NCBI GenBank assembly: GCA_022793995.1 | Contig: JAAWDY010000067.1 | Location: forward strand, 124,001-188,000 | From: Coprococcus sp. | GTDB taxonomy: Bacteria; Bacillota; Clostridia; Lachnospirales; Lachnospiraceae | Direction: 5' to 3' | DNA: 64,000 nucleotides | In this document: positions 18,091 to 26,596 of the stretch, in pieces | Layout: each line of letters begins with the position of its first letter | Numbering within the stretch: position 1 is the stretch's first letter | Program-made: the position numbers and the translations under genes | The notes under the pieces: generated by a model | What the model saw: only the letters and a program-made list of their open reading frames with translations | Database searches by the model: none | What the model was told of the DNA's origin: nothing

Positions 18091-18882
18091 TTATTCCGTT
18101 TCTATTTCACACATAATTGGAAAATGATCGCTTATCTTTTTATTTGGACGTCCTTTACTGTTCATTAAACCGCCGTAACTGCACGTTGTAATTATTTTCA
18201 ATTCTTCCTTTTTAAAGGCTGGCAGAACGTCTTTACTTATAATCACCTGATCTAAAATCTGCCACATCGGACTATACAGCTTACTGTCGTTCAAATAATA
18301 TGTTCCTGGAGGGTATGTAAAATCACCCATAAGATTCCACATCGGATTATAAAATTTTCTATATTCTGTCCCCGTTACTTTTCTTGTCGCTCGATCCGTA
18401 ATATTCAATGCAGATAACCCATGGAAGGCCCGCGCGTCTAAACAACCTTTACCATAAGGCGTCTCGTTCATATCACCTATTATGATCGTTTTTTTAGAAT
18501 GGATTTTTTCTTCCATTTTCTTTAATTCATACATGATTTGTTGAATAAGCTCGAATCTTTCTTCGCTATAATCCCCACGTAGATCAGACATTAAATGAAC
18601 AAAACATAAAATATATTCTTCTTTTAAAATCTGAATCGTATAGTATTTATGCTGATTCCCTGCTGCTATATCAACATAATTCGCCCATATCTTTATTCTC
18701 TCACACCCTACAGTATTACATCTGACTAAATACTGTTGAGAATTTTTCAACATCATATCCAGTTCTTGTCCATTCGCAGTATATTCTGAAACTGCCAATA
18801 TATCTATATTATAATCTTGAACAAGATTTTGCAGGTACTCGTTAATATTATTTCTATGTGTATTCCAAAACAGAATTCTCAT
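18091..18882 (-). CDS. Endonuclease/exonuclease/phosphatase (EEP) superfamily protein
   Basis: Mg-dependent hydrolase fold shared by AP endonucleases, DNase I and sphingomyelinases. Visible elements are the opening strand MRILFWNTHRNN with the active-site Asn, SEYTANG, the GDMNETPYG motif carrying catalytic Asp and Asn, QILDQVIISK, and the closing SDHFPIMCEIE with the catalytic His. It has 263 residues and no signal peptide, so it is intracellular. The start at 18882 gives the standard EEP opening; an ATG at 18906 is possible, and ribosome binding sites are weak for both. It is transcribed first in an AT-rich two-gene unit set between the two C45 hydrolase loci. Nucleic acid is the most likely substrate. 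Confidence 0.8.
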   Translation of the reverse strand: MRILFWNTHRNNINEYLQNLVQDYNIDILAVSEYTANGQELDMMLKNSQQYLVRCNTVGCERIKIWANYVDIAAGNQHKYYTIQILKEEYILCFVHLMSDLRGDYSEERFELIQQIMYELKKMEEKIHSKKTIIIGDMNETPYGKGCLDARAFHGLSALNITDRATRKVTGTEYRKFYNPMWNLMGDFTYPPGTYYLNDSKLYSPMWQILDQVIISKDVLPAFKKEELKIITTCSYGGLMNSKGRPNKKISDHFPIMCEIETE

Positions 18883-19064
18883 TATTCGGTATTCGTTCCC
18901 AGTCACATTTTTAGGGTATTTTTCACCCCATATCTTCCTTGTTTAACCTATTCTCATTTTAACATTTTATTTATTGAAAGTCACTTGGTTTTTCAATAAA
19001 CCTGTCTCTTTTAACAAAACAGGCACATCGCTTCTCGCAATCCGCCCGTTGAAATTCCACTTAT

Positions 19065-19592
19065 TTATTGCTTCATCGCCCCGTTTACCAACTGATACAG
19101 TAGGATCGCCAATTCCTGGTATGGAAGCTCCAACTCCTCCGACGCCCATTTTTCCATGATACTGTTCACCCCGCAGACCGCATACCGGATGATGGCGGTA
19201 TGCTTCGCGCCGTTTTCCGAAGAAGCTGCTTCCTTATGGTCCTTAACCAGTTTTTCTATGCATTTCTCGACGATGTCGCCTCTTTTGGCAAGCGCCAGAT
19301 AGAGCTGGCGGTGCTTGTCTATATATGACACCAGATCCCGCATCTGGTTCAGCATCACCCGGGACGTGCCCCCGCCCAGAATGAAACTGACCTTCTGGAC
19401 AAATTCCTCCTCCATATCCTCCATCACATCATAGATATCCAGATAGTGGGAATAGAAGGTGGAGCGGTTGATATCCGCCATGCTGCACAGATTCGTCACC
19501 GTGACATGGGACAGCTCGTTTTCCATCAACAGTTCAGCCAGCGTCGTCTTTATCATACGCCTCGACATGACCGCACGGCGGTTTTCCTTCAC
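19065..19592 (-). CDS. TetR/AcrR-family transcriptional regulator
   Basis: Regulator of 175 residues. The N-terminal helix-turn-helix (RRMIKTTLAELLMENELSHVTVTNLCSMADINRSTFYSHY) is typical of TetR, and the C-terminal ligand domain resembles the TetR_C_7 type (FILGGGTSRVMLNQMRDLVS; CGVNSIMEKWASEELELPYQELAILLY). The start is GTG with AAGGAGGG 6 bases upstream. It lies 35 bases after the second C45 hydrolase on the same strand, so co-transcription is likely, and it may control one or both hydrolase loci. Confidence 0.88.
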   Translation of the reverse strand: MKENRRAVMSRRMIKTTLAELLMENELSHVTVTNLCSMADINRSTFYSHYLDIYDVMEDMEEEFVQKVSFILGGGTSRVMLNQMRDLVSYIDKHRQLYLALAKRGDIVEKCIEKLVKDHKEAASSENGAKHTAIIRYAVCGVNSIMEKWASEELELPYQELAILLYQLVNGAMKQ

Positions 19593-19627
19593 CCGAATCC
19601 CTCCTTCCCGCGAGACTTACGCGCCTG

Positions 19628-20692
19628 CTATAGGAAATACTTCCTGAACCGGATCTTTTTATATTCTGCTTCACAGGGATTGTCGAACGCAATATGCATT
19701 TCTCCTGCGCTCAGGTCATAGACCATCGCCGCGAACGTTTTATTCCACGGTCTTTCTGCGCATAGATGGGCGCAGATACAGTTTGGAAACCGTTCATGAC
19801 TCTTGAGAAAATCTTTGCACATGTCCACGTCAATGTTGCCATAATTTTTCCTGATCTGCTCCTCCATGACCTCGTACTGATCCCAGGTAGCTGTCGAGCA
19901 GGTATATTCCGGCTCCTCTTTCGCGATGACGATATGATTGGTATGTACCAGGTAACTATCCCCTTCCTCAATATATACCTTGTTCGGAAAGCATTCCATG
20001 CTGACAATCCGTCCATTTTTGTCCGCAATACCAAATTCATTGGGAATATCGTGCGGAATGCTCTGTAAAAATTCAATCGCTTCATCCACTGTTTCTAGAT
20101 TAAGAAGGCGCCGGATAATCACATTGGTTGGAACCCCGTCGCCCACCACGCCGTTGTCTATGTATTCCCACAGCACGGCAAGACCATGGTTATTCATCCC
20201 AGAATAAGCCGGAACTCCCGGATGTGTATAGATCAGGCTTTCATGTTCGCCGTCGATATGATGAATCACCACGTCCAGAGGGTAGAGCCATTCGGTAAAA
20301 CATTCCTCATTCGTCTGTCCCGCGATTGTCTTATGCGCGTAGGTCGCCTCGCCCGCCACCTGGAACGAGGTGCATTTCTCCTTCACCATATCCCTGGCAA
20401 ACGATTTTTCGTAGGCGGTGGTAAGGGCCAGTATACTTTTGAAGTCCATCCCGGATCCTTCTGCCATCCCCTTCAGTTCTTCTAATACCTCGGGCGCATA
20501 TTTCTCAATATGGGGAAGATAGCGCATCGCCATCTCCCCCCATCTTCCATAGTTAAAACCCTCTTTGTCCAGGTAAAATTTCTCCTGATTCTGGTAATTC
20601 AACTCGATCTGGACCTTCAGTTCTTTGCCGATCTTAAGTCCCCTCGAAAAGCTGTCCCCTTCGACAACGATATACTTTCTATACATTTCCAT
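19628..20692 (-). CDS. C45-family NTN hydrolase / acyltransferase-like protein (copy 2)
   Basis: Paralog of the 14609-15667 gene, 354 residues and clearly similar along its whole length. The predicted nucleophile is Cys107 in KEKCTSF, and HTNHIVI, GVPAYSGMNNHGLAVLW and CPxxxRPWNKT-like segments match copy 1. The start MEMYRKYIVVEG at 20692 has GGGGAAAG upstream; an internal ATG two codons on is possible. Its downstream neighbour is a TetR gene, and no transporter is attached. It ends a long minus-strand run that includes the radical SAM locus; whether it is transcribed with that locus is unclear. Confidence 0.85.
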   Translation of the reverse strand: MEMYRKYIVVEGDSFSRGLKIGKELKVQIELNYQNQEKFYLDKEGFNYGRWGEMAMRYLPHIEKYAPEVLEELKGMAEGSGMDFKSILALTTAYEKSFARDMVKEKCTSFQVAGEATYAHKTIAGQTNEECFTEWLYPLDVVIHHIDGEHESLIYTHPGVPAYSGMNNHGLAVLWEYIDNGVVGDGVPTNVIIRRLLNLETVDEAIEFLQSIPHDIPNEFGIADKNGRIVSMECFPNKVYIEEGDSYLVHTNHIVIAKEEPEYTCSTATWDQYEVMEEQIRKNYGNIDVDMCKDFLKSHERFPNCICAHLCAERPWNKTFAAMVYDLSAGEMHIAFDNPCEAEYKKIRFRKYFL

Positions 20693-20707
20693 CCGTCTTT
20701 CCCCGTT

Positions 20708-21241
20708 TTATCTTCTGCCGTGATGTCCTCTGCCGCCTTGGCCTCCCCAGCTGCCGGACCCACTGTTTCCGCCCCAGTTTCCATAGCCGCCGTTTCCACC
20801 CTGATAGCCGCATCCGCCATGATGACCGTAGCCGCTGCCGCCGCAGTTTCCATATCCGTAACCGCCACAGGTGCCGTCTGTATAGTTATCGCAGACACCG
20901 TCGCCGTTTGAATCCACATATCCATATCCCTGGCCCTGCCCTGCGTTTGTCTGCCTGTTACTATAATAATCGCAGACGCCGTCGCCGTCTTCATCGAGGA
21001 ACGGGCATCCTTCCCCGCAGTAATCGCATACCCAGTTGTAGACTGGAGCCGCATCCACAACCGTCGCTGCTTCCACAGGAACTTCTACCGCCGCTGACTC
21101 TGAAGACGCCTCTATAGCCGGGGCCGCAGCTTCTGGGGCTGCCGTCTCGCTGCTTTTCGCCGCTATCCCTGAAAAAATGCTTGCCGTTTCCATTGAGAGT
21201 AATAAAGTTGCCGCCGCAACACCTGATAAAAATGCTTTCAT
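20708..21241 (-). CDS. Secreted Cys/Gly-rich protein with two DxDGDG calcium-type loops
   Basis: Protein of 177 residues with a signal peptide (MKAFLSGVAAATLLLSMETA), an Ala/Glu/Ser/Val-rich stretch, then CDYCGEGCPFLDEDGDGVCD and DSNGDGVCDNYTDGTCGG. The two DxDGDG or DxNGDG segments look like EF-hand or dockerin calcium loops, each followed by Cys. The tail of about 60 residues is almost only Gly, Tyr, His, Asn and Ser. The ATG at 21241 lies 10 bases after GGAGGA; a TTG further upstream has no usable spacing. It follows the Cys-Ala-tail gene by 83 bases on the same strand and could be a second substrate of the radical SAM system or a metal-binding surface protein. Confidence 0.7.
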   Translation of the reverse strand: MKAFLSGVAAATLLLSMETASIFSGIAAKSSETAAPEAAAPAIEASSESAAVEVPVEAATVVDAAPVYNWVCDYCGEGCPFLDEDGDGVCDYYSNRQTNAGQGQGYGYVDSNGDGVCDNYTDGTCGGYGYGNCGGSGYGHHGGCGYQGGNGGYGNWGGNSGSGSWGGQGGRGHHGRR

Positions 21242-21324
21242 TGTTTTCAATTCCTCCGTTAAAAGTATGATATCATTTTATTGCTTCATATATAATACGA
21301 TTCATGTATGATATTCCATTCATA

Positions 21325-22278
21325 TTATTTTACTTTTTTACCAAAGAAATCTTTCCTCGAGCATCCTGCCCTGCCGCCTCCGGCACAGGCGCAGGCACAC
21401 GCACACGCGCAGGCGCAGCCGCCTCCACGGGAACCATGTGTTCCGCCTCGTCTTCCCCGCCTTCTTCTTACTCCTGTGTACACGCTTCCCATACCACGGT
21501 TTTTCTCATAGCTTTCTTTCAGCCCGTTCCGCTTTCCTTTTTCAAATAATATGACCGTATATACGATAAGCCCGACGCCGCCAAAGCATGCTGCCAATAT
21601 AATCAAAACAGTCCGCATGATCGAGCCGCCGGCGCTTTCATCATAATCGTCGTGGAATGAATAGCCGTCCGAGGGATACCAGACCTCCACAGTGACCCGT
21701 TCTCCTGGGGCCAGGTCATAATATTCTCCCAGATAGCTTTCCGTCCCATCGTCAAACGGCATGGTGGACTCTGTGTCCCTGTCATATTTCCAGAAGATCT
21801 TCAGTTCTTTGACGGCGGTCTCGTCGAACCATCCCGGTGTAAACTCATATGTATAGCTGTCGGATCCTTCCTCATACATCCGGTGCTGGTGGATGGAAAA
21901 CTTCATGTTTACCGTTTCCCCTGCCTTGTATTCACGGTCCAGGTTCAGTCGGGCATAGTCACCGTCAGAGCCATAGTATTCTATATCATCGATGCTGTCG
22001 CTTAAGGCCTCCAGGTCCTCCACATAATCGTTGGGAATCCCGATTTTCACCCAGCTTAAGGGGCCGTCGCTCGTGCTGTCCAGGACTTTCCAGTCGATCT
22101 CATAGGTCATGAGAAGGGAACCGTCTTCCTGTACGTCAATCCAGATCGTCTCCTTTTGAATCTCGTCCAGCGGCTCGGCCGCAGATGTATATAGACTGGA
22201 CACAAAAAACAAGGCAAAAAGAAATAAGGCAAATGAGCCGGAGCGTCCTTTTTTACTTTTATTCACTTTCATCTGCAT
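21325..22278 (-). CDS. Single-pass membrane protein ending in a (Cys-Ala)x6 tail; candidate radical SAM substrate
   Basis: 317 residues in distinct parts. A signal peptide (about 1-34) is followed by an extracellular beta-rich domain (35-218) with DUF2207-like flavour (WIDVQEDGSLLMTYEIDWKV, FTPGWFDETAVKELKIFW), and one membrane helix at about 222-245. A cytoplasmic tail follows with the basic stretch VRRRRGRRGG. Residues 285-306 read GGG, then six Cys-Ala pairs, then GGGRAGC, and the protein ends SRKDFFGKKVK. The start at 22278 follows GGAGG and overlaps the radical SAM gene by 20 bases, so translation is coupled. On this topology the Cys-Ala tail faces the cytosol where the enzyme works. That it is the substrate is inference. 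I do not recognise the full protein as a named family. Confidence 0.8.
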   Translation of the reverse strand: MQMKVNKSKKGRSGSFALFLFALFFVSSLYTSAAEPLDEIQKETIWIDVQEDGSLLMTYEIDWKVLDSTSDGPLSWVKIGIPNDYVEDLEALSDSIDDIEYYGSDGDYARLNLDREYKAGETVNMKFSIHQHRMYEEGSDSYTYEFTPGWFDETAVKELKIFWKYDRDTESTMPFDDGTESYLGEYYDLAPGERVTVEVWYPSDGYSFHDDYDESAGGSIMRTVLIILAACFGGVGLIVYTVILFEKGKRNGLKESYEKNRGMGSVYTGVRRRRGRRGGTHGSRGGGCACACACACACAGGGRAGCSRKDFFGKKVK

Positions 22279-23653
22279 TTTCTTCCTCCCCGCGCTTTAC
22301 CGATTGTCCCAGGGGGCATTCCTGCTTCATCTGCTGGGAAAACTCCCGGCGCTTCTTACATGCCGGATGGTTCCAGATCTTGTTCCATTTCGTATTATGC
22401 ATATTGCCAAAAGTTTCCCGGTCAAGGCAGCTCTGGCAAGGCACCACGTCCCCGGAAGGCGTCACCGCCATATTGCTTAAGCACGCCCCGCAGGAGGGGA
22501 TGGCGAGTCCCATTCTTTGCAGGTCTTCTTCGGCAATCCATCCTGGAGAGGTAAACTGAATTTCCATGCCGTTCTTCCCGCAGTATTCTGCCGCCTTCCC
22601 CACAATTTCCGTGATTTCCTCCTGCGTCAGCTTCATGTCCGCCGCGCCCGGGGATACGGCTCCTCCGGCCGGGATCATCCCGGAACAGGTCGCATAGACC
22701 ACGCCCAGAGATTTTAAAAACTCCACCGTCCCCGCATAATCCGCGTTTTCCCTGCACAATGGGGTATTCACATTGACCGAAAGCCCCGCTTTTACCGCGT
22801 TGCCAATTCCCGCCACCGTCTCGTCATAGTGCGCGGATCCGGTCAATTTATTGTGTATGTTCCGGTCGGCTGAGTAGAGTGTGATCTGCACATTATCCAG
22901 CTCCGCTTCCACGAGCTTTTCACAATATTTCCCGGTCAGTCGCACGCCGTTCGTGTTCAGACGCGTCACGAACCATCGCGCCGCATAAATCAGTTCAAAC
23001 AAATCCTCCCGCTGGGTCGGCTCGCCCCCGGTAAAGGTAAGCTGCGGAATCCTCGCCTTCCTGCATTTTTCAATGATATGCTTCCACGCCTCCGTATCCA
23101 GCTCTTCCTCGTTCGCATGAACCTGCCCCGCCGCGTAGCAGTGAATACAATGCTGGTTACAGTTCCATTTTCCATCCTTTTCCATCGCGCTCACCATAAG
23201 GTCCATCCGATGAGGTGCCGTCATGTACGGCGCATAAGAACCGATGTCCATCTGCCCGATGTCAATTTCTGGCGTCTGCCCCCTGGCAATATCCTCGAAC
23301 ACCTCTGAGATAAGAAGCAAATCCTCGCGGAACAGCTCCTCGTCGGCGGATGGAAACACCTTCCTCATCCCAGCGCAGGTATCCCGAATGATCTGTTCCA
23401 GCTCCCCGTCCGGCATCTCGCCGTCCCCGTAGCGGTTCAGGTTCTTGATAAATTCTGTCAGGAGAATCGCCCATGATTCATTTACCGGCACAATCTGATT
23501 CCCGTTCAAAATCGCCACAGACGGGACAAAATGGAACCACCTGAACCTCGGCGGAATCATATGGATACGGATCGCCCCGGGATCCTTGGGATTCCATGTT
23601 GTATGTACCATACCTCTCCAGTTTTTCCATTCATACCATTTTTCACGAATCAT
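22259..23653 (-). CDS. RRE-fused SPASM radical SAM protein, probable peptide maturase
   Basis: 464 residues. Residues ~45-125 have the plan of a PqqD-type peptide recognition element (VPVNESWAILLTEFIKNL then EELFREDLLLISEVFEDIA). The radical SAM core has Cys165-x3-Cys169-x2-Cys172 and FTGGEPT at 207-213. A C-terminal SPASM/twitch region has Cys388, Cys391, Cys406, Cys409, Cys432 and Cys446, enough for auxiliary Fe-S clusters. This layout is that of RiPP maturases making thioether or C-C crosslinks. It starts 7 bases after AGGAGG and overlaps the (Cys-Ala)x6 gene. A membrane protein, two-component system, thioredoxin and ABC exporter lie upstream. The reaction itself is not shown by sequence. 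Confidence 0.88.
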   Translation of the reverse strand: MIREKWYEWKNWRGMVHTTWNPKDPGAIRIHMIPPRFRWFHFVPSVAILNGNQIVPVNESWAILLTEFIKNLNRYGDGEMPDGELEQIIRDTCAGMRKVFPSADEELFREDLLLISEVFEDIARGQTPEIDIGQMDIGSYAPYMTAPHRMDLMVSAMEKDGKWNCNQHCIHCYAAGQVHANEEELDTEAWKHIIEKCRKARIPQLTFTGGEPTQREDLFELIYAARWFVTRLNTNGVRLTGKYCEKLVEAELDNVQITLYSADRNIHNKLTGSAHYDETVAGIGNAVKAGLSVNVNTPLCRENADYAGTVEFLKSLGVVYATCSGMIPAGGAVSPGAADMKLTQEEITEIVGKAAEYCGKNGMEIQFTSPGWIAEEDLQRMGLAIPSCGACLSNMAVTPSGDVVPCQSCLDRETFGNMHNTKWNKIWNHPACKKRREFSQQMKQECPLGQSVKRGEEENADESE

Positions 23654-23667
23654 AGACGCCTCCTATA

Positions 23668-24462
23668 CTAAATGAAAAGAAAGACCATATTCATCCCCAC
23701 AGCCGCGAATATGATAAACAACATCTTCACATATGAAATCCGCACTTTCCTGAGCTTTACATTCGGATACTGTGCAAATAAATCCTGAATCTTCTTTTCT
23801 ACCTTTTTCCCGAAGTAAACCGCAGTAAACAGATTCCCCAGCACGGCGTACTGGACGATCAGCCCCAGAGCGGCGCATATACAGCCAAACGCCACCGAAT
23901 CCCCGTCCACGGTTCCCAGCGCAATAGACGCTGCGATCATGATGATACTGCTGTTCCGTCTTTCTTTCTTATAGTAAAAGCTGCGGTCCATATTCCCGAT
24001 CACGTTATACGACAGCTTCGGGAGCGGACCGGGGACTTTCCCGGCAAAAAACCGATACGCTTCCATAATCCGGCTCTGTACCGGTCCGTTCCCCACTTCA
24101 TAGTAGAATGAAATGTAACCTCTTTTTTCCGGTATCCGATACGCGGTACTCGTGACTTTTATTTTTCTCGTCTGCATCGCCTCGGCGATCTCCCCGTAAG
24201 AAATGTATTTCGTGACGCCAAAAACCGTCCGCCTGACGCCGTTTGCTTCAATTCGCCAGACGCACCGCTCCAAAAGGTGCTTTACCTTTTCTCCCAGCAG
24301 GATAAGAACCGCAGCCTCCAGCAAAAGCAGTATCCGCGGAAACCTCATCTTAATGATCTCTTCAATCATAAAATTCACAAATACGATAATCAATATAGCC
24401 ACGCCCGTGCGCCGCCTCATGCGCCCTGGAAAGATAGGGATTTCATATTCTACCCCGTTCAT
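23668..24462 (-). CDS. Membrane protein of the radical SAM locus, function unknown
   Basis: 264 residues with hydrophobic pairs near the N-terminus (TGVAILIIVFVNFMIEEIIK, FPRILLLLEAAVLILLG), around 170-215 and at the C-terminus (KMLFIIFAAVGMNMVFLFI). Between them is a soluble domain of about 100 residues (CVWRIEANGVRRTVFGVTKYISYGEI) that resembles bacterial PH-like modules in membrane proteins. Its ATG overlaps the response-regulator stop as ATGA, and the radical SAM gene starts 14 bases downstream. Tight packing suggests it belongs to the system, perhaps as a scaffold or transport partner. No family is firmly recognised. Confidence 0.7.
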   Translation of the reverse strand: MNGVEYEIPIFPGRMRRRTGVAILIIVFVNFMIEEIIKMRFPRILLLLEAAVLILLGEKVKHLLERCVWRIEANGVRRTVFGVTKYISYGEIAEAMQTRKIKVTSTAYRIPEKRGYISFYYEVGNGPVQSRIMEAYRFFAGKVPGPLPKLSYNVIGNMDRSFYYKKERRNSSIIMIAASIALGTVDGDSVAFGCICAALGLIVQYAVLGNLFTAVYFGKKVEKKIQDLFAQYPNVKLRKVRISYVKMLFIIFAAVGMNMVFLFI

Positions 24463-25241
24463 CGCTGTCCTCCCCCTTCGGAGCGCCCCGCCTGTTGCCT
24501 GGGGGGTGTGATCCCTCTGACGAACGGAATCCCCAGCCGTTCGATCTCCTCTTTTAATTTCGCATACTTGCCCCTGCTCACCGGGACTTGCGCGCCCCCG
24601 CTAAGCCTCGCCTCATAGGTCTGTCCGAATTTGCTGGAACTCACCTGCGTGATGCTGGCAAGTGAAATCAAAAACGACTGATGGCATCGGAAGAATCCAT
24701 AATCGCAGAATATCTTCTCCAGCTCCTCCAGGCTTGACGCCGCCTGATACTCCTGTCCGTCCTTCATGCGTATCCAGATCTTGCGTTTTTCCTTACAGAT
24801 ATAGAGCATATGCCTTGGGTCTATAAATACATACTCCTGCCCCGCCTTCACCGCCACCTTCCCGGCGTCAGGAACGCCTTTTCTCTCAACCCTCTCAAAT
24901 GTCTTTCCAAGGCGTTTTACGTCCACCGGCTTTGTGAGAAAATCAGCCGGCTCATATTCATAACTCTCGGCCGCAAAATGCGCGTGTCCGGTAAGGAACA
25001 CATACGGCAGGCCCGCATGGTGTTTTTCCAGATATCTTGCTAATGCGAATCCGTCCTTGCCGGGCATCTCGATATCGAGAAAAACCAGGGAAACCGGCTT
25101 CGTGTTAATCAGTTCCAGGGCGTACGCCGGTTCCTTCGTATACAAGATCTGCTCCTGCGGCACATAATGCATAAGCGCCGCGATGGAGTCCTCCGCCGCT
25201 GCCGGCTGGTCGTCGACCAAAAGCACCAATCCTTTAAACAT
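24459..25241 (-). CDS. LytTR-family response regulator
   Basis: 260 residues. The receiver domain (LVLLVDDQPAAAEDSIAALM; phospho-acceptor Asp in VFLDIEMPGKDGFAL; FLTGHAHFAAESYEYEPADF; LTKPVD) is followed by a LytTR DNA-binding domain (KAGQEYVFIDPRHMLYICKE to FFRCHQSFLISLASI and RLSGGAQVPVSRGKYAKLKE). Such regulators pair with AgrC-like kinases and often control peptide, bacteriocin or surface genes. The kinase stop and this start overlap in TAATG. It probably regulates the surrounding locus. Confidence 0.93.
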   Translation of the reverse strand: MFKGLVLLVDDQPAAAEDSIAALMHYVPQEQILYTKEPAYALELINTKPVSLVFLDIEMPGKDGFALARYLEKHHAGLPYVFLTGHAHFAAESYEYEPADFLTKPVDVKRLGKTFERVERKGVPDAGKVAVKAGQEYVFIDPRHMLYICKEKRKIWIRMKDGQEYQAASSLEELEKIFCDYGFFRCHQSFLISLASITQVSSSKFGQTYEARLSGGAQVPVSRGKYAKLKEEIERLGIPFVRGITPPRQQAGRSEGGGQR

Positions 25242-26524
25242 TACCCGCCCCCCTTTATCAGACTTAACGGAATCTTGGCGACAAAGAACAGGATATCCTC
25301 CTCCAGGCGCGAATACACTATGCCGCCATACTTTGCCGCCAGCGCCCGCACCGACGCGACGCCGACCCCTTCATGCCCTGTTTTGGAAGAAGCGCCCAGC
25401 TGATAGGCTTGCGCCGCATCAAAGCTTCTCGTCCGGTTCGACACATTGATGATACAGAATTCGCCCCGTTTCAGTATAGAAAGCTTGATTCCATAGGACT
25501 TATCAGGCAGCATCTCCGTCTCGTCTATGGCGTTTTGCAGGAGGTTCCCGATCACCTTATTTGTCTCGTAAACATTCGTCGCAATCTGCGACAGATCATT
25601 TTCAATCGTAATCTCCATGGGAATGCCGCTTAGCCGAGCCCGATTCTGGAAAGACAGAATGAGGGCGCTTACCGCCGCGTCTTTGAGCGGAAGCAGCGCG
25701 TTCATGTTGATCGAGTCACTCAGAAGCTCGCCCAGATATTTCTCACACGCTTCATAGTCCTTTCTAAGAATCAGGCCGTGAAGCGTCTGTACATGGAAAT
25801 TATAGTCGTGCCGCTGGGAACGGATGACGCTCATATAAGTCTGCATCTCGTCCCTGTACTGCTTCTCCGTAAGGACGTTGAGCTGTTCCCTCCTGTTCTC
25901 TATAATCAGATCCAGCATATGAAGCCCCGCAAAAAAAGCGAACCACTCCAGAAGCATCATCGAAATACCGGCGCCTTCTCCCACCGCCGGTATCGAGAGG
26001 GCAATTCCAAAAATAGGGAACAAATAATAGACTGCCGGAACTTTCCCCGCCGTTTTCCCATTCCCTTCCTCCATCCCAATGTATTCCTGCCAGTCCCTAC
26101 CCGGAAAATTCCCCGATAAGGAACGGCAAAACAGGAAGGAACCAGCCAGGCATAACATCACCAGCACAATACGGAAAAAGAGTGAGATTCCTTCCATCCA
26201 AAGTAAGGTACGGGAAGTGACCTGGAACATACCGTTTAACGCACACGCCACAGATACCGCCGCTGTCGCGGCCATCACCGCGTTTCCGTCCATGGATCTC
26301 TCCTGCGGATGTATCACAATAGGAAGATACAAGATCAGAAACGCCTGGCAAGCCAGATAGCTCATCCCCATGCTCCTGTTCAGACAGAACACACTGCCGC
26401 AGATCATACCCGCAATCAAAGAGAGGGCCACGCAGCGGCGTCTCTGCATTCCCAGCCATTTTAAGGCGATCATACAGGAAACGGCCGCTTGTATGCCCAG
26501 AAAAATATATCCGGCAATCAGCAT
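25241..26524 (-). CDS. AgrC-like (GHKL) sensor histidine kinase
   Basis: About 427 residues. The N-terminal ~210 residues hold several membrane segments, as in peptide-sensing HPK10 kinases. The phospho-acceptor motif is SQRHDYNFHVQTLHGLI, then a dimer helix, the N-box NKVIGNLLQNAIDE and the G-box GHEGVGVASVRAL. The chosen ATG follows GGAGGGAGGACC; an ATG 18 bases earlier overlaps that site and is less likely. It is coupled to the LytTR regulator. In Agr-type systems the ligand is an exported modified peptide, which fits the exporter and maturase nearby, but the ligand is not identified. Confidence 0.9.
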   Translation of the reverse strand: MLIAGYIFLGIQAAVSCMIALKWLGMQRRRCVALSLIAGMICGSVFCLNRSMGMSYLACQAFLILYLPIVIHPQERSMDGNAVMAATAAVSVACALNGMFQVTSRTLLWMEGISLFFRIVLVMLCLAGSFLFCRSLSGNFPGRDWQEYIGMEEGNGKTAGKVPAVYYLFPIFGIALSIPAVGEGAGISMMLLEWFAFFAGLHMLDLIIENRREQLNVLTEKQYRDEMQTYMSVIRSQRHDYNFHVQTLHGLILRKDYEACEKYLGELLSDSINMNALLPLKDAAVSALILSFQNRARLSGIPMEITIENDLSQIATNVYETNKVIGNLLQNAIDETEMLPDKSYGIKLSILKRGEFCIINVSNRTRSFDAAQAYQLGASSKTGHEGVGVASVRALAAKYGGIVYSRLEEDILFFVAKIPLSLIKGGG

Positions 26525-26596
26525 GGTCCTCCCTCCCTTCATTCAAGCTCTATTTTCATTCCTTAATCTAATATTCTAAGTATATCATTGCCTCCT

